Shown one piece after another: positions 33,217 to 42,401 of a DNA stretch of 64,000 nt; position 1 is the first letter of the stretch, and each line of letters begins with the position of its first letter. This DNA comes from Scolanthus callimorphus. Its lineage: Eukaryota > Cnidaria > Anthozoa > Actiniaria > Edwardsiidae. The stretch spans positions 6,821,831-6,885,830 of the forward strand of contig CM066919.1 of NCBI GenBank assembly GCA_033964015.1. The letters are read 5' to 3'. The position numbers and the translations under genes are program-made. The notes under the pieces are model-generated. The model was not told the origin of the DNA. It worked only from the letters and a program-made list of their open reading frames with translations, and made no database searches.

Positions 33217-34086
33217 AAATGCAGAACTGTACTTCTGGAGTTCAAAGGTGTTACAAAAGCATGTCTTATTGAAGCTGAAGATGACAAAGTTTCACTTTTT
33301 CGTCGCACGTTCCATTCATCAAACCCTCCTAGCACACTGTCATATCAGCGTTATGACAAAGACTGGGAAGAATTCATAGATGTCGAGATAGCAGACATAG
33401 AAGACCATGACAAAATACGGATTGAAGGGATTACAAATACACCAACACGTACCAGAGACACACCTAGCAATTTTACTACTATTCATGATGAACATAAACT
33501 ACACTCAGGGACAAAAATAGCTGAGACTCTTTCTTACTGTACACGAAAAATAGAGAATTCGTTAAAACTCACTTTAAACATGCTCAGCCCCCTCCCCCCT
33601 CTTCAATGTTGGAGGACACTGATTGATCTTGAAACAACATTGTTGTGGGGAGGGGGGGAGGTGGTGAAGGGCTCTACAAAAGGGATTTTGTAGGTGTTTA
33701 AGGGCATTATTTTATTTTAACCGTAATTTGCCTAGGGGGTCTCAGCTATTTTGTCCCTGAGTGTAGGTGTGAGCCAGCTCCTTGAGAACCTACAGAATGA
33801 AAGGAATAATATAGAATACAAGCTTAGGCTAGCAAAAGCAACACTTGAATCACTGAAAGAGAAACCTATGGCAAGGGCAGTTGCAGGAAGAAATCCGCAT
33901 TTTACTTGTAGCAAGTGTCACTATAAAGGTCATCGGGTGACTACTTGCACCCAGCCACCTTGCAGAGGTTACTTTGAATGTGGTCTGCTAAATTCACATA
34001 AAGAACACAGAGATGACCTGAGACAGTTATGTGTTTCAGATTTATTTACAGAAAATCAGGCTCGGCTAGGGGAGTCTAAAGAATAG
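33217..34086 (+). pseudogene. Gene 1, main exon with Cys/His-rich module, interrupted by a MITE
   Basis: After the acceptor TTCTTTGTAG, the frame reads KCRTVLLEFKGVTKACLIEA, an acidic stretch (WEEFIDVEIADIEDHDKI) and, to 33,501, IHDEHKL. A 262-bp MITE with a TA duplication follows. Immediately after it, the same frame resumes (GVSQLLENLQNERNN), giving a coiled-coil-like stretch and a Cys/His module (FTCSKCHYKGHRVTTCTQPP then C-x4-C and H-x3-H spacing), probably zinc-binding. The frame stops at 34,084; I find no good phase-0 donor, so the 3' edge is uncertain. Similar unnamed proteins are, from memory, multicopy in corals. Function unknown. The insertion makes this copy a pseudogene unless the MITE is spliced out. 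Confidence 0.6.
33502..33763. mobile_element. TA-flanked MITE inserted in the gene 1 exon
   Basis: The termini CACTCAGGGACAAAA.TAGC (33,502-33,527) and the complementary GTCTCAGCTATTTTGTCCCT..GAGTG (33,739-33,763) pair over 25 bp with one extra A. TA flanks both ends (33,500-33,501; 33,764-33,765), the target duplication of Tc1/mariner-type elements. The interior contains stops in the gene's frame. Confidence 0.85.
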
Positions 34087-34316
34087 TACCCAAATATTAT
34101 TTTTTTCTTGGGATACCAAATACCCAAAATTCAGGAGGCACTTAGTTAGCCTTTAAAATTTATCACAATACTGCCCTTCAAAAAATATACCAAATACCAT
34201 AATTCTGTCATTGAAGATCATGCTACCCGAAACCTCAGGGGCAGGGCATTGAAAATACTGTGATGGGAAAGGTATCCCCCATAGTATTATAGCTGTTAAT
34301 GGGGCACCTCACAAGC

Positions 34317-34511
34317 ATTGGACTATTCCATTTTCCATGACGCCCACACCCTACGGAAGGGCAATGAAAATTCCGGAGGGGTGGGGGTGTCAATTTACCT
34401 AATCATTTCCTTACAAATACTGTATTTTTCTTTGGAAATTCCAGAGGGGTGGGGGCTTACTTTTCAACACCCTTCCGTGGAGGGGGTATGGATATTTTCT
34501 GGAACCACACA
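34317..34511. mobile_element. MITE family 1, second copy
   Basis: It has the same right terminus as the 32,471 element (ATGGATATTTTCTGGAACCA then CACA) and the same interior (CAATTTACCT, ACAAATACTGTATTTTTCTT, GGAAATTCCAGAGGGGTG). The left terminus has decayed. Confidence 0.8.
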
Positions 34512-34599
34512 TTCCTGAAAAAATATTGACCCCACCATGAAAGGTATACATGGAACTGGGTTGAGAAATGTGACATTCCCTAAACTTTTAAGAGAAGTT

Positions 34600-34690
34600 T
34601 ATATTAAAAACCATGCACCATTGACCCCCACTCCCTGAAATTGTCAGTACCTTCCATGAGGAGACATGGATATTTTCTGGTACCACACAT
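34600..34690. mobile_element. MITE family 1, right-end fragment
   Basis: CCTTCCATGAGGAGACATGG followed by ATATTTTCTGGTACCACACA matches the right end of the family; the left half is missing. Confidence 0.6.
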
Positions 34691-34901
34691 ACATGTAAAA
34701 GAGAGTGGGTGGGGATCATTATAATGCAAGATCTTCTTGTAACCACCATTTTCACAAAGTCTCATATAGCCCCTTATATACAGCCCATTCTATATTTTAT
34801 TTCCAAGTTTGTTAGTCAGACTATATAAATTACAAGGATGCTAAAAAATATATATTAAATAAAGTGGCTAGTTGGTAAATAATTTAATTTCTTTGCTATA
34901 G

Positions 34902-34978
34902 GCTGAAGCTGAAGTAAAGGAAATACAGAAGCAACTAAAAAGCAACTCAGATGAGATGGAAAATGTCAATTTGCTCAA
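34902..34978 (+). CDS. Gene 1, coiled-coil exon
   Basis: The exon runs from TTTGCTATAG to TCAA|GTATGT. It encodes AEAEVKEIQKQLKSNSDEME then NVNLLK, a short heptad-rich coiled coil, ending in phase 2. It would follow the Cys/His module. The neighbouring splice phases are not fully consistent, in keeping with decay. Confidence 0.4.
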
Positions 34979-35049
34979 GTATGTACATTTTCACTGGTAG
35001 ATAACTTTAGTTTGTTCTATAACTATGAAAGAACAAAAAACTGCTTTGA

Positions 35050-35239
35050 TGTTACAGGCGTGGATCCAGAAAAAAATCTGACCTATTTATGGTCGGCTTT
35101 TTTGAGTTGAATTTCGCAAATACAAGAGTATTATTTTTTTAAAGAAAAGATGAAAGTAATAAGAATGTAAAACATACCAAAAATTTGATCTGCTTCTGTA
35201 AACAGGTGTAAATAGGTCTGGATCCACGCCTATGTAACA
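35050..35239. mobile_element. MITE family 2, copy 1
   Basis: The inverted ends GGCGTGGATCCAGA (35,057-35,070) and TCTGGATCCACGCC (35,217-35,230) are perfect and extend imperfectly to TGTTACA/TGTAACA. A reverse-oriented relative lies at 49,105-49,258. Confidence 0.8.
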
Positions 35240-35481
35240 AACATCACCCCATAACATTGATTCAAGCTCAGCTGTAGCTAACAGATCGTTATGGGTCATA
35301 GCTTCTAAATGAGCCATGGAAATTATTATGTTTGACCGATCCTCATCCCCTGTTCCTCTTGGCACGTCATTGCTGCTGGGATAATTAAATAATAATCTAC
35401 TGAAAAAGAAGCTTGAAGAAAATAGAAAGCTTCATGAATGTTCTTCAAATGTAATTATGTTTTGATTGATTTTTTTGTTAG

Positions 35482-35673
35482 AGAAAGATCAAGGACAAAC
35501 TTTTTTGCTCAAACAAGGAAGAGGCTGCAAGATCTTAATCCCATAAAATATTCAAGTAAGCCACAGCTTGACAGGGATCTACGTGTGTTAGCAGCTGCAT
35601 GTAGTCATAAAGTTCCTTCAGATAATACAGATCTGGAAATGACCATTAGGAACTATCAAAGAGAGTATGTGTA
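35482..35673 (+). CDS. Gene 1, exon encoding a basic conserved-looking block
   Basis: After TTTTTTGTTAG the frame reads ERSRTNFFAQTRKRLQDLNP then IKYSSKPQLDRDLRVLAAAC and EMTIRNYQREY. It ends at TATGTG|TAA. A one-base shift here reconnects with the frame of the repeat exon that follows. Similar blocks (FF..R.RL..LNP.KYS, LDRDL) occur, from memory, in related unnamed coral proteins. Confidence 0.45.
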
Positions 35674-36873
35674 AACAGCCCATTTCCACTCATGCATCAA
35701 GGAGTTTCTAGTACTTCAGGCCTTCCACACTACATGATGCACCCCTCAAGACCAATTCTTCCTCAATGCCAGCCATCCTTCATCAACAATAAAACCAATG
35801 GTCCTCAAAGCAGACCTCCTATTGGTAGTATGTACAATATGAGCCCTGGTAACCCACAGATCCAACCTTCTAACATTTTTAGTCTGAGCCCAAACCCACA
35901 AAGCCGACCTTATAACAGGCTAAATGCAAGCCCAAACCCACAGAACCACCCTTACAATAGCTTCAATGTCAGCCCTTACCCACAGAGGAGACCTTCCAAC
36001 AGGCTTCATGTGAACCCTTGCCCACAGAACCAACCTTATAACATGTTGAATGTTAGCCCTAACTCACAGACCCCACCTTATAACAGGATTGATGTGAGCC
36101 CCTACCCAAAGAGCCAGCCATTTAAAAGGTTTGATGTGAGCCCTGACCAACAGAACAAACCTCATAAAAGGTTTTACATGAGCCCTGACCCACAGAGCCG
36201 ACCTTATAACAGGTTTGACATGAGCCCTGACCCACAGAGTCGACCCTATAGGAGTTTTGACACAAGCCCTGACCCACAGAGCGGATCCTATAACAGGTTT
36301 GGTACGAGCCCTGGCCCACAGAGCCGACCTTATAACAGGTTTGACATGAGCCCTGACCCACAGAGCCAACCTTATAAAAGGTTTGATGTGAGCCCGAACC
36401 CACAGACCCGACCTTATAACAGGATTAATGTGAGCTCTGACCCACGGTGCCAACCTCATAAAAGGTTTGATTTGATCCCTAATGATGAGAGCCGACCCTA
36501 CAACAGGTTTAAGAGAGGAACAAGGCATACTAATCAAGATCAGTCAAGAAAGAAACTTAGATATGACACCATAACATCCTCTAAGGAAGGTGGCAGAAAG
36601 TTCAGGCAGACACTACCTATTGAAAGTAAGAAGGATTTGTCAGATGATGAAACACAAGATTGTACAGCCTTTGAGAGCCCTGTCAAAACTAGTGATGTTA
36701 GTGACACAGATTCACCTAGTATTCTTGAAGGTGTCAACACAGCACAGGTTCCTGCTTCAAAGACATCAGATGATTTAAAGTCACTTGATGATGATTCCTT
36801 CAATTTTGAAGCTTGGGTAGGTGAGCAGAAAGCTAAATTAAAGGAGTTTTCCAAAAGTGAGAAGTCAGATTGA
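35674..36873 (+). CDS. Gene 1, Ser-Pro repeat exon (RNA polymerase II CTD-like)
   Basis: 393 codons are open from the ATG at 35,692; the frame is also open upstream. Residues about 45-285 are about 17 copies of a 14-residue repeat, consensus SPDPQSRPYNRFDM, encoded by a 42-bp tandem repeat. The tail is acidic and Ser-rich with DDDSFNFEAWVGEQKAKLKE, ending at a TGA. The repeat is disordered and Pro/Tyr/Arg-rich with regularly spaced SP sites, superficially like the RNA polymerase II CTD or other condensate-forming tails. Whether the repeat is phosphorylated is inference. The frame is intact over 1.2 kb, so either selection acts or decay is recent. Confidence 0.6.
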   Translation, partial: NSPFPLMHQGVSSTSGLPHYMMHPSRPILPQCQPSFINNKTNGPQSRPPIGSMYNMSPGNPQIQPSNIFSLSPNPQSRPYNRLNASPNPQNHPYNSFNVSPYPQRRPSNRLHVNPCPQNQPYNMLNVSPNSQTPPYNRIDVSPYPKSQPFKRFDVSPDQQNKPHKRFYMSPDPQSRPYNRFDMSPDPQSRPYRSFDTSPDPQSGSYNRFGTSPGPQSRPYNRFDMSPDPQSQPYKRFDVSPNPQTRPYNRINVSSDPRCQPHKRFDLIPNDESRPYNRFKRGTRHTNQDQSRKKLRYDTITSSKEGGRKFRQTLPIESKKDLSDDETQDCTAFESPVKTSDVSDTDSPSILEGVNTAQVPASKTSDDLKSLDDDSFNFEAWVGEQKAKLKEFSKSEKSD

Positions 36874-37029
36874 ATGCAACATGCTATTTTCTTAACCATG
36901 TTTGTGCATAACAAGCTCATGCTGGTACTTGTCTTCCCATTATGTATACTTAGGGTGCCACAATAAGGCAGCCAGGCATTTTAACTTAATTTGCATTTCA
37001 CATTGTTAGTTATGGAAGGACAACTGGAC

Positions 37030-37207
37030 TGTGTGATCAATAAAATACCATACCCCCAACACAGAAGGGTGTTGGGATTTGATCCCAACTCCACCCCTGT
37101 GGAATTTCTAAACTATTTAAGAAACATCCTGGTCACATTAACCCCCAGCCCTTTGGAAACCCCCACACAATCCCTTCCATGAGGGGTATGGATATTTTAT
37201 GGAGTCT
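37030..37207. mobile_element. MITE family 1, diverged copy
   Basis: It begins TGTGTGATCAATAAAATACC and ends CATGAGGGGTATGGATATTT then TATGGAGTC. Interior homology (CAACACAGAAGGGTGTTG) is recognisable. It directly abuts the Tc1/mariner-like element. Confidence 0.55.
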
Positions 37208-37212
37208 TGTTT

Positions 37213-37734
37213 AGCGAAAGACACTCAAGCATCTCCCCTGGAGTACAATGAGTTGATTCTTTGAATATTTTTGTATCCATTAGGGTATTTGATAATGGAA
37301 TCGGCTTCAGAAAAAATCTTTCAATTTGAACTGTGTTTTGGTTTTTGATTGGATAGATGACAGAGTCACTTCCATATGTAGAAAAATCCACATGGAGCCC
37401 ATTTGCCTAGTTTTGTTACCAATATGGTGACAAGAATACAAGAAACCAGCAGGGTAGACTTTACGAGCCTGGTAAACCTCTCCCCTATTCGTTTAGAGAA
37501 GAAATTGTGAAACAGTATTATGAGGGACATTCCAAAAAGCATATAGCCTGTGATTTAAGGGGGTTGGCGAGTGGTGTCTGGAAGACAATCATTAAAATCA
37601 TTTTGAACCAAAACACAGTTCAAATTGAAAGACGTTTCCCCAAACCGATTGCATTATTGAATTGCATAATGACTCCAATAATTATTTCAATAATAAATGA
37701 ACTCATTAGGGGAGGTGCTTGAGCATCTTTGGCC
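37213..37734. mobile_element. Tc1/mariner-like deletion derivative with about 130-bp inverted ends
   Basis: The left end (GAAAGACACTCAAGCATCTC...) pairs with the right end (...GAGCATCTTTGGCC), including CTTTCAATTTGAACTGTGTT and its complement. The interior encodes only the start of a transposase: GRLYEPGKPLPYSFREEIVK then QYYEGHSKKHIACDLR, the helix-turn-helix also seen at 50,473-50,742. The rest of the transposase is deleted. Confidence 0.8.
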
Positions 37735-38117
37735 TTATATATTATTTATGTTGGTTCTAAATGCCACATTATTGCTATGACCTTTGCATAGTTGCAGGGT
37801 ATAGTGTTCAGTTCCTCAGAAAGCAAGTCCTGCTTTGCAAAAAAATCCAAAATATGAGGGTATATGGGCCTGGAATGGGAGAAGGGTGGTAGTGGAAGGG
37901 GCTTGTTAAAACAAAAGAAATTCCATTATATAATTAATTATAATGAACATTATATTGCTTACTTCCCTAAGCACACATTTATAATATTTTTATACTGAAA
38001 ATGGTTTATACCAACAGTACTGTATGTTCTGCTGTGCTTGTGAAAGACCTATTCACCTTTGTTATGCAAATCCCCCGTTTCATATCAATGTTATTTTATC
38101 ATTTGCTATGTCTTTAG
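37735..38117. other. Stretch without a recognised gene
   Basis: AT-rich sequence; nothing specific seen. Confidence 0.45.
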
Positions 38118-38321
38118 GAACACTTGAATTCATTTCTCATAGATAAGAAGAAAACATTTAGAAGAGGTAATCTTTTGAAAGTCATGATATTAGCATCACT
38201 GGGAAATTTGCAGACAATGGCGAGTAGGTTTATTGGCTGTCAAATCCCTTGCTTTGCTAAGGGTGCTGTCATTAATATGGAAAGAGTAAATAGTCCTGGA
38301 ACTCGGCAAACACGACACTAG
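38118..38321 (+). CDS. Candidate terminal exon, possibly gene 1
   Basis: After a TGTCTTTAG acceptor, 67 codons run to a TAG: EHLNSFLIDKKKTFRRGNLL then KVMILASLGNLQTMASRFIG and a basic tail. The phase is 0 and would fit a donor (TGG|GTAGGTGAG) inside the repeat exon at about 36,816. No domain is recognised; linkage to gene 1 is inference. Confidence 0.35.
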   Translation, partial: EHLNSFLIDKKKTFRRGNLLKVMILASLGNLQTMASRFIGCQIPCFAKGAVINMERVNSPGTRQTRH

Positions 38322-38747
38322 ATTTAAAGTGCATGTTATTTAGCCCTATGTTTCACACCTTATTTAGAAATTCCGATTTTTGTGTTTCAATGGAATTTTT
38401 TGATCAGCATTAGTTAGGCAGCCAGCATATTAGTCACCAAAGCAGTGCATTCTTGAGTTGTGTTCTTGGTATTCTACATAGTACGCTTTAAGTGATTACT
38501 CACTTGGTTTGAATACACTAGTTTGAACATGTTTGACTGGTTGACTGCTGAGACTTTTGTGTAGCAGTTGAGACACTTAAATCCAGCCTGTAACTGGTTT
38601 GCGTGTTTTGACTTTCTTGTACAAGCACACATAATTTATAGCTTATTTTTTGTTGAGATTATCTTCTAGTAAGTTTCCAGGAGTCATCTGCCTAGAACGA
38701 AAGGCCATGTGTTCAGAATGCTATTTTGTATTTTCAGGACAGAGCGC
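38322..38747. other. Stretch without a recognised gene
   Basis: This is the left flank of the large transposon. Nothing recognised. Confidence 0.45.
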
Positions 38748-38760
38748 CACTACTGGAGGT

Positions 38761-38945
38761 AACCATGTGAAAAAGGATGTGAAGTTAGTGTGAAACACAA
38801 AAACATGTGAAATCAAGCATGTGAACTGATGATGTGAAATGGCAAGTGATGTGAAATGAGTGTGAAATATTTTTCTTTAGCAAAGTCTTATTTCACATGC
38901 TGTGAAATTAATGTGAAATGGTTATCACCATGTGAAAATACTGTG
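38761..38945. repeat. Left subterminal ATGTGAAAT repeat array
   Basis: About a dozen GTGAAA/TTTCAC words are spaced 8-25 bp apart. In CACTA-type elements such motifs are binding sites for transposase-encoded proteins (family knowledge). The counterpart lies at 46,571-47,050. Confidence 0.75.
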
Positions 38946-38949
38946 AAAT

Positions 38950-40140
38950 TTTTTCTAGGAAAAAGAACAAACTTTAAACCGAGCTACTCTCAAAATATTT
39001 CTCTAAACCATATTTCTTTTTTGTCAGATATCAAACACCTCGATCCTGAAGAATAAAAATTGTCTCCTCAAGTAGTTGTCGTATGTGAGCTGCTAAAAAA
39101 CTTAAGGTGTCGTTAAATTCATCCAAAATATCGCACAAGCAAGCCTAACAACTAAGAAAGCCACAGAAAGTCTACAATTATTATCTTCCTTTTTTTTCTA
39201 AAATGAAATATCCGTACTGACAATATTCTCGATCGCCAGGAAATTAGAGTGAACTGTGCGAGCGGAACCTGGGTCGAGTATAAAACGCGCGCTATCAATC
39301 CTAATATCAATCCCGTCTCGTATTTCAACGTTCATCGAAGCCCGCGGTTAGATCGTTGGAGTTTTGAACATGGAACTTATAATTTTTCTTGCGAACTTTA
39401 TGCCTTGGCACACTCAGTTGATCATCGGCAGTATGCAATTTCTACTTGTAACTTATATATTTTCCTGAGGATGTAATATCAAGGAAAAATCAGGCCTTTG
39501 CTTCAGTGTTTGAGGTGAGTTAAGCTTGAAGACTTACGGCTTTACACATCAAAGGAAAGAAGCAATTATCTTGGAGAAAGCAGTTTGTTAAAAACTCAGA
39601 CAGTTTATTTCACTTTGGTTCTATTCACTAAAGTGTTGCAACAATCGCATCCCTTTTAAATTGCGATATCATACGTACTCTCGAGCGGCGGTAAAGAACA
39701 TTAACAGTTGGGAATCAGTAGTTGTAGAGATCGTTGTCGAGATCGTCAAATTAATTGAAACCGCGAGACTGATTGAGATGTTAACTACTAGAAAATTAGC
39801 CTTTTGTCTTGTTTAACTGTGTGAGACTGTATGTTTGATCCCTGCAGTGAAAACGCATGCTATCTTTTGTAAGGGTTTTATGTTTTGAACTTGCGGTCTA
39901 CTAATTTATCAGCTTTGGCGTTTCGAAAGCCCGCAAATTTGATCATTATACTTTAAGCTGTTAAAAATGTAGTAGTATCTTACCTCTGAAATTGTGTTGA
40001 GCGTTGTCCTTATGACTTGAGCCAAATATTCACTGATAACTCCTACATCCTGCATCACGGTGTTAGGTATCCAATGAAAGTGCTCCAACTTGCGCAGGCG
40101 CGTGTGCGAGTGTATGACGGTCAGCGGCTATAGCCAATCT
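38950..40140. other. Transposon interior without a recognised gene
   Basis: This is moderately AT-rich with no domain seen. The 40,060-40,150 stretch looks like a 5' leader of copy B (CAATATGGCGG context). Confidence 0.45.
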
Positions 40141-40160
40141 GGCTTTTTCTTTCTTCCAAT

Positions 40161-40857
40161 ATGGCGGACGTGCCTAGCTCGCCTGACTTGAATATCAGAG
40201 GAAACAGCACTGATACGGAACGGGGAGAAAAGTTTTGGAATGTTAGTACGGTCCTTATGAAACAGCACTTCGAGACAGGGTGGATCAGGCCGTCAGGCGA
40301 GCTAGGCACCGACCAAATTATGGAATGGTGCGATGAACTCGGGCCTCGAGGAAGTGGTCGGAAATAAACTCGAGCTCGCCGGTCCCCTTGGTGATCTTTA
40401 CCTCAAGGAAATTGGCCGGCAAATGGCTTCTAAATTAGGAAGATCAAAAGCAACTGGACTGGTAAACCCATAATATTATTCGTTCCCTGGTTGGTGTTTC
40501 GGCACATCACAGTACTATTTAGAGGCTATGGGCAAGTGAGGTGCGGTACGACGAACGCAAAGCACAAGTAATCTCGGTAATAGATAGCATGGACACTTTG
40601 GAGAGAATATTTTCACCATCACGATTTGAAGGGCAAGACTTTCTAAGGAGGCGGCACTTCAGTCGAGTTCCAAACGAGCAGGGGAAATAGAATCCAAATA
40701 CAAGGGGCGTTCAGTCATAGCTGTGACTCCATCTACTCCATGCATTTTCAATTTTAATCTGAGGAAGCACAAAGTAACAGTTACATTTTTTGTTCAACGC
40801 TACAATGCGGACGACTTCGTAGTTGACACATCACTTCAAGCGCTAATGAATCAGTAA
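40161..40857 (+). pseudogene. Copy B: decayed paralogue of gene A
   Basis: It starts ATGGCGGACGTGCC (MADVPSSP), with TERGEKFWNVSTVLMKQHFE aligned to gene A's KFWNKSVVEMKF block. In a second frame follows LEEVVGNKLELAGPLGD then GRQMASKLGRSKATGL, aligned to LEEITGNKLELVGP...SKLSRSRLTGL, ending at a TAA (40,471). Further frames carry FEGQDFLRRRHF (gene A FSGQNVLCKRHF) and, to the stop at 40,857, VTVTFFVQRYNADDFV (gene A LSFYVQRYDKQDF). At least two frameshifts and a stop are present. It lies inside the 8.3-kb transposon, opposite to the transposase strand. Function unknown. Confidence 0.75.
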
Positions 40858-42401
40858 ATGTGTTTGTACTGTTAAAGCTACTGGTCATGTTTTTCATTGA
40901 ACTATTATTATCATTATTATTCAGAGACATGGAATGCAAGGCTGTAACACAACCTGTAACACAAGATGTGCAGTTGTTACTATTATTATCATTATTATTA
41001 TCATTCAGAGGCATGGATGCAAGGCTGAGAATCTGGCTGAATGCAAGACCTGCATTATTATTGTTATTGTCATTATTATCACTCAGAAACATGGGATGCA
41101 AGACGAAGGAGACTGAAACCTCTTTATTCTCTCTCATGCTATCTATTACCTAGTTACTTCTGATGTCGAGTGGACATGAGTTGTGTATACCAAGTGGATC
41201 TTATTACTACTGTTATTATCATTATTACATCGTCAAAGACCAATAATAGGGCAATTTTATTCTCTGATGGCATGAATTTGTACATGGAATAATTTACCAA
41301 ATTGGAAAGACTGGTTATTGTCTTATGGTTTCACAGCTAAATCAGTGATGTCAGGCAGGATAATTCATCATGGACTTTGGCTGTCAAGACAAATTGACAG
41401 AATGCACATTTAGTTTAGCCTGCATTCTTGGCAGGAATTTTATTGTGAATTGTTTACATTCTTTTCACAAATAATGTAAATATTGTATATATACTTTAGA
41501 ATATAATAATTTTATATCACCCTACACAGTCTATGCTAAATTTAGAAGCAACAATCTGCATGTACTTGATAATAAGAATACCAGACACAGTAGGAAACTC
41601 AAGGCAGAAGAGAGACAATCTTCCAGTAGCTTTTGGGAAAACACTCTCACCATAAAACATTATTATGCTTTCAAGAATATAGAAATGAATCTCCACATGA
41701 GCAATGCCCAGTTCTAAATAAAATATTTTGTTTTGTGGCAATAACAAGGATTTTATTTGTAAGCAGGGGAGGAAATTGGCCTGTATGAAATATACTAAAT
41801 ATAAATGCACCTACTTATTTTAAATACTCACTGTATAGCGCATGAGTCTCATGATTTGTGGGTATAATTAAAAAAACATATACAAATAATATTAAATAAG
41901 GAATAACTTAAATAAACATAAATTAGTAAAAAAAAATACAGGGCATAATTTAAAACCAGTTACTTATAGGCTCACTTCACTAGCTGGCAAAAATACAAAT
42001 AATAAACATTTATGTGCTTCGATATATAAGAGATAAATAACTAACTAACTAAATTAATTAATTCAATAAATAAGGAGAAACTAAATTAAATACACAGGAA
42101 CTCTAATCATTAGGTGATCAAGCTATTGCTCTCTATAATAGTTAAACTAATATCAGTTAATAAATAATACCTTTATGTCTGACCCTAATAACCTAAATCA
42201 CTGCTATTTACTTAGTAAATAAATAATGTGATGACTTAAGTAAGGTTTTATAGACCTAACTTAAGCAAAAATCAGGAACCAATAGAATGAAATATTATGA
42301 CTTACATTTTACGTAAATCAATAAATAAAACATAGATAAATATTAAATAGATTTAAATAAATCAGCAAAATTGATATCACATGGGAATGAAAGAAAATAA
42401 T
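40858..42401. other. Transposon interior: ATT-rich repeats and AT-rich sequence
   Basis: 40,900-41,100 has three imperfect copies of an ATTATTATCATT...CAGA.ACATGG...GCAAG unit of roughly 75-100 bp. 41,800-42,380 is strongly AT-rich with AATAAATAA runs. No gene seen. Confidence 0.5.

Noticed and set aside
35240..35365. Minus-strand open stretch with protein-like composition (MAHLEAMTHNDLLATAELES)
   Set aside because: Antisense to gene 1, short, and cut by a MITE; could be a stray exon but nothing confirms it.
36064..36537. Minus-strand 157-aa ORF with repeated WVRAHIKP-like units
   Set aside because: Shadow of the 42-bp Ser-Pro repeat exon on the plus strand.
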